64,000 bases of DNA, taken from NCBI RefSeq assembly GCF_030316895.1, contig NZ_JASZYV010000002.1:868001-932000 (forward strand), written 5' to 3'. The DNA is from Variovorax dokdonensis. Lineage in GTDB: Bacteria > Pseudomonadota > Gammaproteobacteria > Burkholderiales > Burkholderiaceae_C. How positions within the stretch are numbered: position 1 is the stretch's first letter; every line of letters begins with the position of its first letter. A program made the position numbers and the translations under genes. Under the pieces are notes generated by a model. It ran no database searches. It saw nothing but the letters and a program-made list of their open reading frames with translations, and was not told the DNA's origin. Of the stretch, positions 43,627 through 53,785 are shown one piece after another.

Positions 43627-45102
43627 CTACTGTTCTTCGCCCCAGGCGAAGCCGTCGCGCGCGATCATCGCGCTGGATGTGCTTGGCCCCCACGTGCCGG
43701 CAGCGTAGCTTCGCGGGCGCCCATCCGCACCCCAGCTGTCGAGCAGCGGTTCGACCCAGCGCCAGGCTTCTTCCTGTTCGTCGCGGCGCACGAAGAGATT
43801 CAAGCGACCGTCGATCACGTCCAGCAGCAAGCGCTCATAGGCACCCACCCGCTCGGAGCCGAAGCGCTTGTCGAAGTCGAGGTCCAGTTGCACCGGCGCA
43901 AGCGACTGCGCGGCGCGGGCGCTGTGGCCATTCGTGCGGGCGCGCTGATCCTGGCCTTGCGCGAGCAGATGCAACTCCAACCCGTCCTTGGGCTGAAGGT
44001 TGATCACCAGCTTGTTCGCATTGCCAGCGGGCACACGGAAGATCGCGTGCGGCACGGCGCGGAAGTTGATCTCGATGCGCGCATCGCGCGACGACAGCCG
44101 CTTGCCCGTGCGCAGATAGATCGGAACGCCGGCCCAGCGCCAGTTGGCGATCTCGGTGCGAAGCGCGACGAAAGTTTCGGTGCGGCTGTCAGGATCGACA
44201 CCGGGCTCATCCAGGTAGCCGCCAACCCGTTCTCCGTACGCCGTTCCGGCCGCGTATTGACCGCGCACGGCATGCAGGCCGATCGATTCGGCTGTCCAAG
44301 GCTTGAGCGATCGAAGCACCTTGAGCTTTTCGTCTCGGATGGCGTCGGCATGCGCGTTGATCGGCGGCTCCATCGCAAGCGCGCACACCAGCTGCAGCGC
44401 ATGGTTTTGCACCATGTCACGCAAGGCACCCGTCTGGTCGTAGAAGCTGCCGCGCTTTTCGACGCCGAGGTCCTCGGCGATGGTGATCTGGATGTTGGCC
44501 ACGTGTTCACGCCGCCAGATGGGCTCGAACAAGGCGTTGCCGAACCGCATCGCGAACAGGTTCTGCACCGACGGCTTGCCGAGGTAGTGGTCGATGCGGA
44601 AGATCTGGTTCTCGCTCAGCACTTCCTGCACCGCATCGTTGATGGCCCGGTTCGAGGCCAGGTCATGGCCAAGAGGCTTTTCGAGCACCATGCGGGTGCG
44701 AGGGGTGTTCAAGCCCGCAGCCGCAATCTGCTTGACCACTGCGGTGAACAGGTTAGGTGCGGTGGCGAGGTACATCACCACCGTATCCGCCCCGCGTCCG
44801 CTGATCATTTCCGCGAGCCGCGCATAGTCTTCGGGACGCGACAGATCCATACGCAGAAAGTAGAGCATCGACGCGAAGGCCTTGAACTCCTCCTCGGTCG
44901 GCCGCTTGGCGCCTTCCACGGCCTTGAAGCGGGAGCGGATCAGCTCGCGATAGTCGTCGTCCGACAGCTCGTCACGGGCCACGCCGATGATGCGGCCTCC
45001 GTCCGGCAGGCTGCCGTGCCTGAATGCCTGGAAAAGCGCCGGCATGAGCTTTCGCCATGCCAGGTCGCCGGTGCCACCGAAAAGTACGAGATCAAAGCTC
45101 AT
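43627..45102 (-). CDS. zwf: Glucose-6-phosphate 1-dehydrogenase
   Basis: 491 residues. NAD(P)-dependent oxidation of glucose 6-phosphate to 6-phosphogluconolactone, entry to the pentose phosphate and Entner-Doudoroff routes. Seen: nucleotide site LFGGTGDLAWRKL at the N-terminus, VLEKPLGHDLAS, substrate-binding active-site motif FRIDHYLGKPSVQNL near residue 170, and VPIYLRTGKRL. Standard length. Convergent with dppF and close to tal and pgi, but on the opposite strand from them. Confidence 0.95.
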   Translation of the reverse strand: MSFDLVLFGGTGDLAWRKLMPALFQAFRHGSLPDGGRIIGVARDELSDDDYRELIRSRFKAVEGAKRPTEEEFKAFASMLYFLRMDLSRPEDYARLAEMISGRGADTVVMYLATAPNLFTAVVKQIAAAGLNTPRTRMVLEKPLGHDLASNRAINDAVQEVLSENQIFRIDHYLGKPSVQNLFAMRFGNALFEPIWRREHVANIQITIAEDLGVEKRGSFYDQTGALRDMVQNHALQLVCALAMEPPINAHADAIRDEKLKVLRSLKPWTAESIGLHAVRGQYAAGTAYGERVGGYLDEPGVDPDSRTETFVALRTEIANWRWAGVPIYLRTGKRLSSRDARIEINFRAVPHAIFRVPAGNANKLVINLQPKDGLELHLLAQGQDQRARTNGHSARAAQSLAPVQLDLDFDKRFGSERVGAYERLLLDVIDGRLNLFVRRDEQEEAWRWVEPLLDSWGADGRPRSYAAGTWGPSTSSAMIARDGFAWGEEQ

Positions 45103-45197
45103 GGGCCGCAGTCACCTGGAAGTTGCTCTTCAGGCGGCCACGAGCCGATTTCGTGCCAGGCCGCTGTTGTTCGGCCCGACTTTAACGGTTGTTCAAG

Positions 45198-45881
45198 TCA
45201 TTGAGCGACGCGGATCACACGATCGACATCGAAGCCGAGGCTGCGGGCGTAGTCCAGATGGGCCTGCAACACGGCCTCGTCGAGCCGAGGAGCGCGCGAT
45301 AGCACCCAGAGGTACTCGCGGTCAGGCGTGCCGACCAGCGAGACTTCGTAGTCGCGATCGAGTTTGAGGATCCAGTAGTCGCCCCAGACGAACGGCAACC
45401 AGCCGAGCCAACTCGGGGCGAAGCGCACCTTGAGCCGGCCGGCACCCGGTTGGCCGGAGACCTGAACGGGCCGTGCGATGCCCATCGCCTCGTCCACGCG
45501 CCCGTCGTCCCGCACGCAGCGATTGACGACCTGCACCGTGCCATCGGGCATCGGCGTGTATTCGGCGGTGACTGCGCCGGTGCAGTCCTTTTCGAAACGG
45601 TTGGGCAGTCGGGCCTGCTCGTGCCACAGGCCGGCATAGCGCTGCAGATCGACGGGCGCCACGGCCTGAAGACCGGCGCGCATCAATGGCGCGCCGTCCG
45701 CCGGGCCTGCGGTGGCAGCTTGCGCTCGCACTGCCTTGGCGCCGCCGATGGCTGCAAGCGCCAGCACACCGCCCAGCGCAAAAGCCAGGGCCGTGGTTCC
45801 GGCGGAAGGCCCACGCGGGCCGGGGCGCCGGGCAGGCGCGTAGTTGTCTACGTCGGCGCGGTAATGGCGACGAGGTTTCAT
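45198..45881 (-). CDS. Lipocalin family protein (Blc-like) with N-terminal membrane anchor
   Basis: 227 residues. Seen: hydrophilic N-terminus (1-28), a hydrophobic segment (about 29-52, [18 protein letters not shown]), then a lipocalin domain with the GxW motif [19 protein letters not shown] near residue 80, [19 protein letters not shown] and [17 protein letters not shown]. coli Blc is a lipoprotein; this one has no lipobox cysteine and is more likely anchored or secreted by the long signal. Binds lipids or lysophospholipids by family analogy. It ends 95 bases from the zwf start, same strand. Confidence 0.85.
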   Translation of the reverse strand: MKPRRHYRADVDNYAPARRPGPRGPSAGTTALAFALGGVLALAAIGGAKAVRAQAATAGPADGAPLMRAGLQAVAPVDLQRYAGLWHEQARLPNRFEKDCTGAVTAEYTPMPDGTVQVVNRCVRDDGRVDEAMGIARPVQVSGQPGAGRLKVRFAPSWLGWLPFVWGDYWILKLDRDYEVSLVGTPDREYLWVLSRAPRLDEAVLQAHLDYARSLGFDVDRVIRVAQ

Positions 45882-45995
45882 GAGGATGGCTCCCGAGGTT
45901 TCGTTGTGTCGACTCCCACGGTACCCACCGAGGCGCGGCGGCAGCGTCGGACAGGGCGCACACGTGCTGTAGTGAGCCGGCGAGATAATGACCGC

Positions 45996-46958
45996 ATGAA
46001 CCAGCTCGACGCCCTTCGCCAATGGACCACCGTGGTTGCCGACACCGGCGACTTTCGCCAGCTCGACGCCTTCAAGCCGCAGGATGCGACCACCAATCCG
46101 TCGCTGATCCTCAAGGCAGTGCAGAAGAGCGACTATCGCCCTTTGCTCGACGACGTGCTGCGCAAGCACGACGGCCTGCCGATGGACGAAAAGATCGATC
46201 GACTGCTGGTGCGCTTCGGCTGCGAGATCCTTTCGATCATTCCCGGCCGCGTGTCGACCGAGGTCGACGCCCGGCTCAGTTTCGATGCTGATGCCACGGT
46301 GGCGCGCGCGGAGCGCATCGTCGGCTTGTATCGGGCCGAAGGGATCGACACCGCATCTCGCCTGCTGATCAAGGTGGCGTCGACCTGGGAAGGTATCGAG
46401 GCGGCCCGTCGGCTGGAGCAGAAAGGCATCCATACCAACCTGACGCTTCTCTTTTCCTTCTGCCAGGCTGCGGCATGCGGTGATGCCGGGGTCAAGTTGA
46501 TCTCGCCTTTCGTGGGGCGGATCTACGACTGGTACAAGAAATCTGCCGGTGCAAGCTGGGACGAAGCGGCGAATGCCGGCCCCAACGATCCCGGTGTGAA
46601 GTCGGTGCGGCAAATCTACGACTACTACAAGCGCCACGGCATCGAGACCGAAGTGATGGGCGCGAGTTTCCGCAACGTCGGCCAGATCGCCGCCTTGGCG
46701 GGCTGCGACCTGCTGACAATCAGCCCGGAGCTGCTCGCCGAGTTGTCGAGCCGTCCGAACAGCGACGCTCCCCTGGTCCGTGCGCTCGACCCGCAGGCCG
46801 CGGGCACGCGCGACATCGCGCGCGTCACGCTGGACGAAGCGGCCTTCCGCCTGGCGCTCAACGAAGACGCCATGGCCACCGAGAAGCTGGCCGAGGGCAT
46901 CCGCGCATTTGCGGCCGATGCGGTCAAGCTCGAAAAGCTGATGACGGAGGCTGCATGA
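45996..46958 (+). CDS. tal: Transaldolase
   Basis: 320 residues. Transfers dihydroxyacetone units between sugar phosphates in the pentose phosphate pathway. Seen: [12 protein letters not shown] near residue 30, Schiff-base lysine in [11 protein letters not shown] near residue 133, [11 protein letters not shown] and [15 protein letters not shown]. Class I TalB type and length. Overlaps the pgi start by four bases, so the two are one operon. Confidence 0.96.
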   Translation: MNQLDALRQWTTVVADTGDFRQLDAFKPQDATTNPSLILKAVQKSDYRPLLDDVLRKHDGLPMDEKIDRLLVRFGCEILSIIPGRVSTEVDARLSFDADATVARAERIVGLYRAEGIDTASRLLIKVASTWEGIEAARRLEQKGIHTNLTLLFSFCQAAACGDAGVKLISPFVGRIYDWYKKSAGASWDEAANAGPNDPGVKSVRQIYDYYKRHGIETEVMGASFRNVGQIAALAGCDLLTISPELLAELSSRPNSDAPLVRALDPQAAGTRDIARVTLDEAAFRLALNEDAMATEKLAEGIRAFAADAVKLEKLMTEAA

Positions 46959-48511
46959 CCGTTCGCTGCGACCGAACCCCCGCCTGGCAAGCACTGCAGC
47001 AGCACGCCGACAAGGTCGGCCGCGGCTTCGATCTGCGCCAGGCCTTCGCGGCCGATGCCGGTCGCTTCGCCAGCTTCAGTCAGGAGGCGCCGCATGTCTT
47101 CGCCGACCTGTCGAAGAACCTCATCGACCAGCGCACGCAGGAGCTGCTGCTGGACCTGGCCCAGCAATGCGGGCTGCAGGCGCGGCGCGACGCCATGTTC
47201 GCGGGCGAACACATCAACAGCACCGAAGACCGGGCCGTGATGCACACGCTCCTGCGCGCGCAGGGCGCGGTGCCGCCCGGCAGCAGGAGCGGCGTGGCCG
47301 GCGAGCTGGCGAAGGTCCACGAGACGCTCGACGCGATGCTGGAATACGCCGAGACCATCCGCGCCGATCACACGATCACCGATGTGGTCAACATCGGCAT
47401 CGGCGGCTCCGACCTTGGCCCGCAGATGGTGGTGCTGGCGCTGGCCGAATTCGTGGCGCCGGGCAAGCGCTTTCATTTCGTCTCGAACGTCGACGGCCAT
47501 GAACTTGCGGGTGTGCTCAAGGGACTGGCCCCGGAGCACACCTTGTTCCTGGTCGCGTCGAAGACGTTCACCACCGCCGAGACGATGGCCAATGCCCGAT
47601 CCGCGCGACGCTGGTTCGAGCAGTCCGGCGGCAAGGACGTGGCGCGCCACTTCGCGGCGCTGACCACCAATGTGGCGGCGGCGCGCGAATTCGGCATCGA
47701 GACCACCTTCGGCTTCTGGGACTGGGTGGGCGGCCGCTATTCGCTGTGGTCGGCGATCGGCCTGCCCATCGCGCTGGCCATCGGCTCGGACGGCTTCCGA
47801 AAGCTACTGGCAGGCGCGCATGCGATGGACGAGCACTTTCGCACCGCGCCGCTGGCGAAGAACCTGCCGGTGCGCCTGGGCCTGCTCGATGTCTGGTATC
47901 GCAACTTCCTAGGCTTTACCAGCCGCTGCATCGCTCCTTATCACAGCGCGCTGCGCCGGCTGCCCGCCTACTTGCAGCAACTGGAGATGGAAAGCAATGG
48001 CAAGCGCGTGGACCTGCAGGGCGCCGCGCTGCCGTTTGGCACGTCGCCCGTGCTGTGGGGCGAGCCGGGCACGAACGGCCAGCATGCCTACTTCCAGATG
48101 CTGCACCAGGGCACCGACGTCGTCCCGCTGGAATTCCTCGCGGTGCGCGATGCTGATCACGACTTGTCGGGCCATCATCCGGCGTTGCTGGCCAACGCCT
48201 TGGCCCAGGCCCAGGCGCTGATGCAGGGGCGCGCCGATGCAGGCGGACACCGCGACTTCCCGGGCAACCGGCCCAGCACCTTCTTTGTGCTGGAGCGGCT
48301 CACGCCCGAATCGCTGGGTGCCTTCATCGCGATGTACGAGCACCGTGTGTTCACCAGCGGCGCTTTGTGGGGGCTCAACAGCTTCGACCAATGGGGCGTG
48401 GAACTGGGCAAGGTGCTGGCCAAGGACCTCGAGCCGCGGCTCTCATCGGGCGACGTGACCGGCCTGGACGCCTCCACCGCAGGCCTGTTGGCCCGTCTGA
48501 AGCAAGGCTGA
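46955..48511 (+). CDS. pgi: Glucose-6-phosphate isomerase
   Basis: 518 residues. Interconverts glucose 6-phosphate and fructose 6-phosphate. Seen: [14 protein letters not shown] near residue 150, [47 protein letters not shown] (PGI signature region), [12 protein letters not shown] and [20 protein letters not shown] overlap with tal. A little shorter than the 549 residues of E. coli Pgi. Followed by a two-component system after 53 bases. Confidence 0.96.
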   Translation: MTVRCDRTPAWQALQQHADKVGRGFDLRQAFAADAGRFASFSQEAPHVFADLSKNLIDQRTQELLLDLAQQCGLQARRDAMFAGEHINSTEDRAVMHTLLRAQGAVPPGSRSGVAGELAKVHETLDAMLEYAETIRADHTITDVVNIGIGGSDLGPQMVVLALAEFVAPGKRFHFVSNVDGHELAGVLKGLAPEHTLFLVASKTFTTAETMANARSARRWFEQSGGKDVARHFAALTTNVAAAREFGIETTFGFWDWVGGRYSLWSAIGLPIALAIGSDGFRKLLAGAHAMDEHFRTAPLAKNLPVRLGLLDVWYRNFLGFTSRCIAPYHSALRRLPAYLQQLEMESNGKRVDLQGAALPFGTSPVLWGEPGTNGQHAYFQMLHQGTDVVPLEFLAVRDADHDLSGHHPALLANALAQAQALMQGRADAGGHRDFPGNRPSTFFVLERLTPESLGAFIAMYEHRVFTSGALWGLNSFDQWGVELGKVLAKDLEPRLSSGDVTGLDASTAGLLARLKQG

Positions 48512-48564
48512 ACCAGCGGGGGCGGTCGCACTGACCCGGCACGGCGGTTGCATGCCGGCTGGCC

Positions 48565-49782
48565 ATGTCCCCGGCCCTTGCCACCCTTTCCCCCTGCGCC
48601 CCCAGCGTCGCGGCCGATCCGCTCTGGCAGCGGCAACTCGGCCTGCTGCTCGAGTCGACCGGGGAGGGCATCTTCGGCATCGACCTTGCAGGCCACTGCA
48701 TGTTCATCAATCCTGCCGGCGCGCGCATGCTCGGTTGGGAGGCGGATGCAGTGCTCGGCCGCAACATGCACTGGCTGACGCACCATTCGCATGCCGACGG
48801 CAGCGCCTACCCGGACAGCGAGTGCCCCATCTTCAACGCCTTCCGGCAGGGTTTGCCTTGCCGCATCGACACGGAGGTGTTCTGGCGGCGCGATGGCAGC
48901 GCCTTCGCCGTGGAGTATTCGAGCCACCCGATCCTGGATGGCGAACAGGTGCGTGGCGCCGTCATCACGTTCTTGGACATCACCGAGCGCAAGCGGGCGG
49001 AGCAGGCGCTCCAGCGCGCCAAGGACGAATTGGAGCAACGCGTGAACGAGCGCACCCGCGAGCTTTCCGCTGCGCTGGGCCAGTTGCGCGAACTGTCCGC
49101 CTATCTCGAATCGGTGCGTGAGGAAGAGCGGACCCGCATCGCCAGAGAGGTCCACGATGAACTGGGCAGTCTGCTGGTCGCACTGCGCATGGACGTCAAC
49201 TGGCTGGACAAGCGCCTGGGAGAGCAGCAGGCGCGCGAGCCGGGGGAGGCGCAGGCCATGCGCGATCGCATGCGCTGCAAGTGCGGAAACATGAGCCGCT
49301 TGATCGAAAGCGCGGTGGACAACGTGGGCCGCATCATCACCGACCTGCGTCCCAGCATCCTTGACCATCAGGGCCTGTGGGCAGCGCTCGAATGGCAGGC
49401 GCAGGAATTCGCCCAGGCTGGCGAACTGGCGCTGGATTGGGATGTGCCGGATGCGCCGTTGCCCGAACTGCCCGAGCCGGCGGCGATGGCGGTGTTCCGC
49501 ATCTTCCAGGAGATGCTGTCGAACATCGGCCGGCATGCGCAGGCTCGGCGGGTTCGGGTGCGCATCGAATGCACGCCGGGGTTGCTGGCCCTGCGCGTGC
49601 AGGACGACGGCCGCGGCGCATTGCCGGAGGCCTTCGACGCGCCTGATGCCTACGGCGTGATGGGCATGCGTGAGCGCGCACTGCACCTGGGCGGCACGCT
49701 GACCATCGAGAGCCGCCTCGGGCAGGGGTGCGCATTCGACTTGCGGCTGCCAATCGCTGCCCAGGCGGCGGAACGCCCATGA
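48565..49782 (+). CDS. PAS-domain sensor histidine kinase, NarX/HisKA_3 type, soluble
   Basis: 405 residues with no membrane segment, so a cytoplasmic sensor. Seen: a PAS domain (about 20-140; GEGIFGIDLAGHCMFINPAG, then ERKRAEQAL), a coiled coil (about 141-188), the HisKA_3 dimerisation domain with phospho-acceptor His197 in RIAREVHDELGSLL, and a C-terminal ATPase domain (VQDDGRG, GVMGMRERALHLGG). The N-box reads FQEMLSNIGRHAQA. Overlaps the response regulator gene by four bases. The signal sensed is unknown; its position points to control of the cyanate genes that follow. Confidence 0.87.
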   Translation: MSPALATLSPCAPSVAADPLWQRQLGLLLESTGEGIFGIDLAGHCMFINPAGARMLGWEADAVLGRNMHWLTHHSHADGSAYPDSECPIFNAFRQGLPCRIDTEVFWRRDGSAFAVEYSSHPILDGEQVRGAVITFLDITERKRAEQALQRAKDELEQRVNERTRELSAALGQLRELSAYLESVREEERTRIAREVHDELGSLLVALRMDVNWLDKRLGEQQAREPGEAQAMRDRMRCKCGNMSRLIESAVDNVGRIITDLRPSILDHQGLWAALEWQAQEFAQAGELALDWDVPDAPLPELPEPAAMAVFRIFQEMLSNIGRHAQARRVRVRIECTPGLLALRVQDDGRGALPEAFDAPDAYGVMGMRERALHLGGTLTIESRLGQGCAFDLRLPIAAQAAERP

Positions 49783-50441
49783 GCGCTCCGATCCGAGTCC
49801 TGCTCGCAGACGACCATCGCATCGTGCGCGAGGGCCTCAAGCAGGTGCTGGCCGATGCGCCGGAGATCGAGATCGCCGCCGAGGCCACCAGTGGCGCGGA
49901 GGCGCTGGCCGCGGTGCAGGCGTCAGGCGGCCCGCCGGCGCTGCATGTCGTGCTGCTGGACATCGCCATGCCTGAGGGCGACGGGCTGGACGTGCTGCAG
50001 GCCCTGCGCAAGGGTTGGCCCATGCTGCCGGTGCTCATGCTCAGCACCTACCCCGAGCGGCAGTACGCCGTGCGCTGCATCCGCCTGGGCGCGGCTGGCT
50101 ACCTCAACAAGGGCGCGGACCCGGACGACATGATCGCGGCAGTGCGCAAGGTGGCGGCGGGTGGGCGCTACATCACCCCGGCGACGGCCGAACAACTGGC
50201 CGGCGCGCTCGACCGGGATCGGGCGCGCGTCGGCCACGAAGCCCTGTCGCACCGCGAGTACCAGGTGTTCCGCCTGCTCACGACGGGGCACAACGTGACC
50301 GAGATTGGTGCAAGGCTTCAATTGGCGCCCAATACCGTCAGCACCTACCGCGCCCGCATCCTGGAAAAGACGGGGACGCGAAACGATGTGGAGCTCGCGC
50401 TCTACGCCGAGCGGCACGCTCGCGGCGATCCAGCGGCCTGA
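49779..50441 (+). CDS. NarL/FixJ-type response regulator
   Basis: 220 residues. Seen: receiver domain (1-125) with acidic pair D11/D12, phospho-acceptor D61 (VVLLDIAMP), T90 and K111, and a LuxR-type HTH domain (about 148-215; LSHREYQVFRLLTTGHNVTE, NTVSTYRARILEKTG). The start at 49779 is fixed by overlap with the kinase gene. Expected to bind DNA upstream of the cyanate operon that starts 131 bases later, which is an inference from position. Confidence 0.9.
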   Translation: MSAPIRVLLADDHRIVREGLKQVLADAPEIEIAAEATSGAEALAAVQASGGPPALHVVLLDIAMPEGDGLDVLQALRKGWPMLPVLMLSTYPERQYAVRCIRLGAAGYLNKGADPDDMIAAVRKVAAGGRYITPATAEQLAGALDRDRARVGHEALSHREYQVFRLLTTGHNVTEIGARLQLAPNTVSTYRARILEKTGTRNDVELALYAERHARGDPAA

Positions 50442-50527
50442 ACTTGTAGGGCTGGCCTTACACGGCGTAGCGCTGCGCGGCGCGATTTCCTGCATCGAGA
50501 CTTGTGGCGGGCGTTCCTGGCGCGGCG

Positions 50528-50559
50528 TTTGCGATGAGCGATGCACGTTCATTCGCAAA
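50528..50559. promoter_or_regulatory. Inverted repeat upstream of the cyanate transporter genes
   Basis: TTTGCGATGA (50528-50537) and TCATTCGCAAA (50549-50559) form long inverted arms, with one extra base, 14 bases before the cynA ATG. It is a candidate operator or a hairpin over the translation start region. No sigma-54 type -24/-12 element is visible in the 131-base gap. Confidence 0.4.
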
Positions 50560-50572
50560 CAGGTGACTGCCC

Positions 50573-52000
50573 ATGACCACTCCGACCGACAAGGCCACGA
50601 GCCCAAGCCCGAGCTACGACGCCTACGACGCCGACCGCCCGCTGCTGATGCGTTGCGCCTGTGGCGAGGACCATGCGCCTGACCAGCATGCGCTGTTCAC
50701 GCCGTCCGCCGGCAAGGAACTTGCCGTGGCCCGCCAGAGCGAGGAAGAGCTTTCGCGTGACTTCGTCGAGGCGACGCTGGTCAAGGCGATCTTTCCGCAC
50801 GATGGCGTGCGCCGGCGTTTCCTGAAGGCGGTGGGCGCGGGCACGGCACGGGCGGCCATCGCCTCGCTGCTGCCCGTGGGCGCGCTGCAAGCCATGGCGC
50901 AAGAGCGCGGTCCGCTGGAAAAGAAGGACCTCAAAATCGGCTTCATCGCCATCACCTGCGCCAGTCCGCTGATCATGGCCGACCCGCTGGGCTTCTATCG
51001 CAAGGAAGGGCTGAACGTCCAGCTCAACAAGACGGCAGGCTGGGCGCTGATCCGCGACAAGATGCTCAACAAGGAGTACGACGCGAGCCACTTCCTGTCG
51101 CCCATGCCGTTGGCCATCTCGATGGGCATGGGCTCGAACCGGTCGGCGATGAAAGTCGCCAGCATCCAGAACACCAACGGCCAGGCCATCACGCTGCACG
51201 TCAAGCACAAGGACAAGCGCGACCCCAAGCAGTGGAAGGGCTTCAAGTTCGCCGTTCCGTTCGAGTACAGCATGCACAACTTCCTGCTGCGCTACTACCT
51301 GGCCGAGCATGGCGTGAACCCCGACACCGACGTGCAGATCCGCGTGACGCCACCGCCGGAGATGGTGGCCAACCTGCGCGCCGGCAACATCGATGGCTTT
51401 CTGGGGCCGGATCCGTTCAACCAACGCGCCGTGTACGACGAGGTGGGCTTCATCCATATCCTTTCGAAGGAGATCTGGGACGGCCACCCCTGTTGCGCCT
51501 TCGGCATGAGCGAAGCGTTCATCCAGCAGAACCCCAACACTTTTGCGGCCCTCTATCGCGCGGTCCTGACGGCCAGCTACATGGCCAATCAGACGAAGGA
51601 CCGGGCGTTGATCGCCAAGGTGATCTCGCCCACCCAGTACCTCAACCAGCCCGAAACCGTGGTGGCACAGGTGCTCACCGGCAAGTTCGCCGACGGGCTG
51701 GGCAACATCCGCGACGTGCCCGATCGCGCAACCTTCGATCCCATGCCCTGGCAGAGCATGGCGGTGTGGATGCTCACGCAGATGAAGCGCTGGGGCTACG
51801 TCAAGGGCGAGGTGGACTACCGCACCATCGCGGAGCAGGTGTTCCTGCTGACCGACGCCAAGAAGTACATGTCGCAGGTGGGCTTCCGCCCGCCAGAGGG
51901 CGCCTATCGCAAGTTCAAGGTGATGGGCAAGGAGTTCGATCCGGCACGTCCTGACGAGTACTTGAACAGCTTCGCGATCCAGAAGGCCGCCGCGGCATGA
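50573..52000 (+). CDS. cynA: Cyanate ABC transporter substrate-binding protein, CynA/NrtA family
   Basis: 475 residues. Binding protein of the NrtA/CmpA/CynA family. Seen: a 79-residue N-terminal region with a CACGEDH motif (28-34), then a Tat signal (RRRFLKAVGAG, 80-90), LKIGFIAITCASPLIMADPLGFYRKEGLN at the mature start, and MPLAISMGMGSNRSA, VQIRVTPPPEMVANLRAGNIDGFLGPDPF. Cyanate is assigned because cynS ends the same run; nitrate or bicarbonate are the alternatives in this family. The Tat signal lies unusually far from the N-terminus. It overlaps the permease start by four bases. Confidence 0.8.
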   Translation: MTTPTDKATSPSPSYDAYDADRPLLMRCACGEDHAPDQHALFTPSAGKELAVARQSEEELSRDFVEATLVKAIFPHDGVRRRFLKAVGAGTARAAIASLLPVGALQAMAQERGPLEKKDLKIGFIAITCASPLIMADPLGFYRKEGLNVQLNKTAGWALIRDKMLNKEYDASHFLSPMPLAISMGMGSNRSAMKVASIQNTNGQAITLHVKHKDKRDPKQWKGFKFAVPFEYSMHNFLLRYYLAEHGVNPDTDVQIRVTPPPEMVANLRAGNIDGFLGPDPFNQRAVYDEVGFIHILSKEIWDGHPCCAFGMSEAFIQQNPNTFAALYRAVLTASYMANQTKDRALIAKVISPTQYLNQPETVVAQVLTGKFADGLGNIRDVPDRATFDPMPWQSMAVWMLTQMKRWGYVKGEVDYRTIAEQVFLLTDAKKYMSQVGFRPPEGAYRKFKVMGKEFDPARPDEYLNSFAIQKAAAA

Positions 52001-52854
52001 CGCGAACCCAGTGGCAGGCGACGCTGCTGTCGCTTTGCATTGCCTTGTCGCTGCTGGCGCTGTGGCATGTCGTCACCTTGCCCGAAGCAGGCTCGGGTGC
52101 TCCGGCGTCCATGACGCCGGAGCAGCTCGAATACGCCAAGCTGATGGGCAAGGACCCCGGTGCCGAGAAGAGCAGCGGCTTTCCGACGCCGGCGCAGATG
52201 GCCGAGGCGGCGTGGCGCCAGTTGTCGAATCCCTTCTACGACAACGGGCCCAACGACAAGGGCATTGCCGTGCAATTGGCCTATTCGCTCGGCCGCGTCG
52301 CGCTGGGCTTTCTGCTCGCCTGCGTGGTGGCGGTGCCGCTGGGCTTCCTGATCGGCATGAGTCCGCTTCTGCACAAGGCATTGGATCCGTTCATCCAGGT
52401 GCTCAAGCCGATCAGTCCGCTGGCGTGGATGCCGCTGGCGCTCTACACCATCAAGGACAGCTCGGTCTCGGGGGTGTTCGTGATCTTCATCTGCTCGGTC
52501 TGGCCCATGCTGCTCAACACGGCTTTCGGCGTGGCATCGGTACGGCGCGAGTGGCTGAACGTGGCGCGCACGCTGGAGGTGACGCCCATGCGCAAGGCAC
52601 TGCGGGTGATCCTGCCGGCTGCGGCGCCCACCATCCTGACGGGCATGCGCATCAGCATGAGCATCGCCTGGCTGGTGATCGTGGCGGCCGAGATGCTGGT
52701 GGGCGGCACCGGTATCGGCTACTTCGTCTGGAACGAGTGGAACAACCTGTCGCTCACGCATGTGATCCTGGCGATCGTGCTGATCGGCGTGGTGGGCATG
52801 TTGCTGGACCGCATGTTCGCGTCTTTGCAGAAGCTGGTGACCTATGTGGAGTGA
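51997..52854 (+). CDS. cynB: Cyanate ABC transporter permease
   Basis: 285 residues. Binding-protein-dependent permease of the NrtB/SsuC group. Seen: first membrane segment (about 8-27), a long periplasmic stretch (28-90), then LAYSLGRVALGFLLACVVAV, EAA loop RREWLNVARTLEVTPMRKALRVILPAAAP and VAAEMLVGGTGIGYFVW. Pairs with the ATPase encoded next. Cyanate specificity by context with cynS. Confidence 0.83.
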   Translation: MTRTQWQATLLSLCIALSLLALWHVVTLPEAGSGAPASMTPEQLEYAKLMGKDPGAEKSSGFPTPAQMAEAAWRQLSNPFYDNGPNDKGIAVQLAYSLGRVALGFLLACVVAVPLGFLIGMSPLLHKALDPFIQVLKPISPLAWMPLALYTIKDSSVSGVFVIFICSVWPMLLNTAFGVASVRREWLNVARTLEVTPMRKALRVILPAAAPTILTGMRISMSIAWLVIVAAEMLVGGTGIGYFVWNEWNNLSLTHVILAIVLIGVVGMLLDRMFASLQKLVTYVE

Positions 52855-53737
52855 AATGCTCAGCCCCACCTATCCGCCAGCGGCCGTTGCCGCGCCACCA
52901 CCGGACCTTTCAACACCGCCTTCGGTCGATGCACCGCTGCTGCGCGTGGAAGGGCTGGGCAAGGCCTTCGTGCCGGGGCGCCCGGTATTCGCCGGTGTCG
53001 ACTTCGCGCTGAATGCGGGCGAGTTCGTCTGCGTGATCGGCCATTCCGGCTGCGGCAAGACGACCATCCTGAACGTGCTGGCCGGCCTGGAGCAGGCCAG
53101 CGCCGGCCATGTGCTGATGAGCGGTCGCGAGATCGACAGCCCAGGCCTGGAGCGTGGCGTTGTCTTCCAGGGCCATGCCCTCATGCCCTGGCTGACCGTA
53201 CGGCGCAACATCGCGTTCGCCGTGGAATCGCGCTGGCCGCAATGGAGCCGTGAGCAGGTCGATGCGCAGGTGCGGCGTTTTGTCGACCTGGTGGGCTTGA
53301 GCGCCGCCATCGACAAGAAGCCGGCGCAGCTGTCCGGCGGCATGAAGCAGCGTGTGGGCATCGCACGCGCCTTCTCGATCCAGCCGCGCATGCTGCTGCT
53401 CGACGAACCCTTCGGCGCGCTTGACGCGTTGACGCGCGGCACGATCCAGGACGAACTCATGGCCATCGTGCGCGAGACGGCGCAGACGGTCTTCATGATC
53501 ACGCACGACGTGGACGAAGCCATCCTGCTGGCCGATCGCATCCTGCTCATGAGCAATGGCCACGACGCACCGGATGGGCGATACGTGCCCGGCCGCATTG
53601 CCGAAGTCGTGGTCAATCCGCTCCCGCGCGAGCGCACCCGGCGTGGCCTGCACCACCTGGACGGCTACTACGAGCTGCGCAACCACATCGTCGATTTTCT
53701 CGTCAGCCGCGCGCTGGGTGCGCCGCCTTCGGCCTGA
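52844..53737 (+). CDS. cynD: Cyanate ABC transporter ATPase
   Basis: 297 residues. Seen: Walker A GHSGCGKTTILN near residue 66, Q-loop VVFQGHALMPWLTV, signature LSGGMKQRVGIARAF, Walker B MLLLDEPFGALD and MITHDVDEAILLADRILLM; resembles NrtD/TauB ATPases. ATG 52844 overlaps the permease by 11 bases; an alternative ATG at 52856 has a GGAG four bases upstream and is equally likely. Cyanate assignment by context. Confidence 0.83.
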   Translation: MWSEMLSPTYPPAAVAAPPPDLSTPPSVDAPLLRVEGLGKAFVPGRPVFAGVDFALNAGEFVCVIGHSGCGKTTILNVLAGLEQASAGHVLMSGREIDSPGLERGVVFQGHALMPWLTVRRNIAFAVESRWPQWSREQVDAQVRRFVDLVGLSAAIDKKPAQLSGGMKQRVGIARAFSIQPRMLLLDEPFGALDALTRGTIQDELMAIVRETAQTVFMITHDVDEAILLADRILLMSNGHDAPDGRYVPGRIAEVVVNPLPRERTRRGLHHLDGYYELRNHIVDFLVSRALGAPPSA

Positions 53738-53785
53738 CTTTCTTCAACTCTCTTCCGCCATGCACCATTTCAGAAGGAGCAACTC

